Assembly: GCA_023954195.1 (NCBI GenBank)
Contig: JAMLIK010000003.1
Location: forward strand, 434,001 to 498,000
DNA from: Xanthobacteraceae bacterium
GTDB taxonomy: Bacteria > Pseudomonadota > Alphaproteobacteria > Rhizobiales > Xanthobacteraceae
Reading direction: 5' to 3'
DNA length: 64,000 nt
The notes beneath the pieces are model-generated. The model had not been told where the DNA came from. It ran no database searches and saw nothing but the letters and a program-made list of their open reading frames with translations. The first letter of the stretch is position 1. The number at the start of each line of letters is the position of its first letter. Below, in pieces: positions 63,023-64,000 of the stretch. Position numbers and translations under genes: made by a program.

Positions 63023-63907
63023 ATGCGTGAGGCCAAGGTCGTCTCGCACGGGGAAGAACTTGTCCGATCGACTTCCCCGGGAGACGAAGCAGCAAGCGAG
63101 CACGAGGCGGCGCCGGTCGAGGCCGCCCGCCGGAACGCATTGCTCGGCGCGGCGCGGAATGTCGGCTTTGGCTCTCTCGGTTTCGCGATTGTCTTCGCGG
63201 TATGGTACGCGACCTGGGCGGCGGGCCTGGTCAACCGCGATCTGGTGCCGCGCCCGGATCAGATCTTTGTCAGGCTGATCCATAATTTCGCCCAGGCGGG
63301 CCTTGCCTGGGACGTGCTCGCCAGCGTGCAGCGCGTGCTGACCGGAATGATTATCGGCATGGCCCTGGCTATTCCGGCGGGATTCGCCATCGCCTGGTAT
63401 CCGACCCTCGGTCGCATCTTTCAACCGGTCATCAATTCGTTTCGGGCGATTCCGCCGATCGCGCTCAGCCCGCTCGTGATCGTCTATCTTGGGATCGGCG
63501 AGGTCGCGCGCGCCAGCATTCTGGTCTATGCGGCCTTCTTTACGTCGCTCATCGTCATTTATGAAAGCGTGTCGGCGATCGAGGAGATCTATATCCGGGC
63601 CGCGCGCGTGGTCGGCGCAACGGAGACCGAGATCTTCCGAAAGATCGTCATACCCCTGCTCATTCCCAATCTGTTCGTTGCCTTGCGGCTGACGCTGGGG
63701 GTGTGCTGGGGAACGCTGGTGGCCGCGGAATTGCTGGCGGCGGAACGCGGGCTCGGCGCGGTGATTCAGAACGCCGGAAATTACTTCGTTATTCCCGATA
63801 TCTACGTCGGCCTTGTCTGCATCGGTGCAATTGCGCTCGCGATGGATGCGATCATCCGCAAAGGGATGTCCGTCGTCGTCAACTGGCAGGAGCGGGTTGA
63901 GCGATGA
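63023..63907 (+). CDS. ABC permease, NitT/TauT family
   Basis: 294-residue inner-membrane permease. A hydrophilic N-terminus of about 45 residues precedes six helices. The coupling loop is IRAARVVGATETEIFRKIVI near residue 195, and GTLVAAELLAAERGLGAVI is the family signature near 235. First gene of an importer operon that continues off the right edge. The stop overlaps the ATPase ATG by 4 nt. Confidence 0.9.
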   Translation: MREAKVVSHGEELVRSTSPGDEAASEHEAAPVEAARRNALLGAARNVGFGSLGFAIVFAVWYATWAAGLVNRDLVPRPDQIFVRLIHNFAQAGLAWDVLASVQRVLTGMIIGMALAIPAGFAIAWYPTLGRIFQPVINSFRAIPPIALSPLVIVYLGIGEVARASILVYAAFFTSLIVIYESVSAIEEIYIRAARVVGATETEIFRKIVIPLLIPNLFVALRLTLGVCWGTLVAAELLAAERGLGAVIQNAGNYFVIPDIYVGLVCIGAIALAMDAIIRKGMSVVVNWQERVER

Positions 63908-64000
63908 TGGCGGGAGTAAACACCGCACCGATCGAATTCAGGTCGGTCAGCAAATATTACGGCAGCGGTCCCAGTCGTCATGTGGTGTTCGACGGCCTCT
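63904..64000 (+). CDS. ABC transporter ATPase, N-terminal fragment (window edge)
   Basis: Only the first ~32 residues are in the window. The segment IEFRSVSKYYGSGPSRHVVF is the usual beginning of a NitT/TauT-type ATPase before Walker A. The ATG at 63904 overlaps the permease stop; the next ATG at 63907 is an alternative. The binding-protein gene of this system is expected further right. Confidence 0.8.
   Translation, partial: MMAGVNTAPIEFRSVSKYYGSGPSRHVVFDGL

Overview
The window reads as chromosome of a high-GC alphaproteobacterium of the Bradyrhizobiaceae type (Rhodopseudomonas / Bradyrhizobium / Afipia group). This is inferred from GcrA, a SAM-II riboswitch before metZ, the argD-argF-hslO / apaG / metZ / dCTP-deaminase neighbourhood, the many solute-uptake operons and the families of palindromic interspersed repeats. 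No species can be named from sequence alone.

Layout. 1-4895 is the integrase end of a foreign element inserted at the 3' end of tRNA-Phe: an XRE regulator with a palindromic operator on its start, a DUF5681 protein, a primase/RepA-type helicase with a 1-nt frameshift, an AlpA-like protein, a small unknown and a P4-type integrase. The far end lies outside the window. 5173-8581 is core: yacG-maf, a NUDIX hydrolase and two exported proteins. A degenerate receiver/EAL protein follows. 10143-13982 is a TAXI-type TRAP transporter with DUF1850. Next come a CNNM/CBS protein, an SDR, a broken IS5-type element inside a REP pair, a branched-chain-type binding protein, galE and gcrA. 21178-25315 holds argD-argF, hslO and apaG. 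25527-28533 is an OpgC acyltransferase with two SGNH proteins. metZ has a SAM-II riboswitch, and a two-domain dCTP deaminase, an unknown protein and tRNA-Gly follow.

The rest is accessory metabolism in regulator-plus-operon units. (1) A TetR regulator (32954) and a nine-gene operon (33815-43127): amidase, epimerase-like protein, GNAT, DHDPS-like aldolase, NitT/TauT ABC transporter, TIM-barrel isomerase and enolase-superfamily enzyme. The same palindrome precedes regulator and operon. (2) A TetR regulator (44510), a divergent NMO-like flavoprotein and a ten-gene operon (45297-55030): branched-chain-type ABC transporter, acyl-CoA ligase, SnoaL-like protein, enoyl-CoA hydratase and two unequal acyl-CoA dehydrogenases. 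Regulator and operon share the motif CGACT-N4-AGTCG. (3) An NnrR-like Crp/Fnr regulator divergent from TonB receptor - binding protein - permease - ATPase - NnrS, with an FNR/NNR-like box between them. (4) A TetR regulator divergent from another ABC importer that runs off the right edge.

The three parts most worth following as possibly undescribed systems are the NnrR/NnrS-linked TonB-ABC uptake locus, the amidase/aldolase/enolase catabolic operon and the satellite-like island at tRNA-Phe. Five copies of a ~120-bp double-hairpin repeat and several other palindromic repeats lie between genes; one copy supplies the end of a coding sequence and another hosts the IS.
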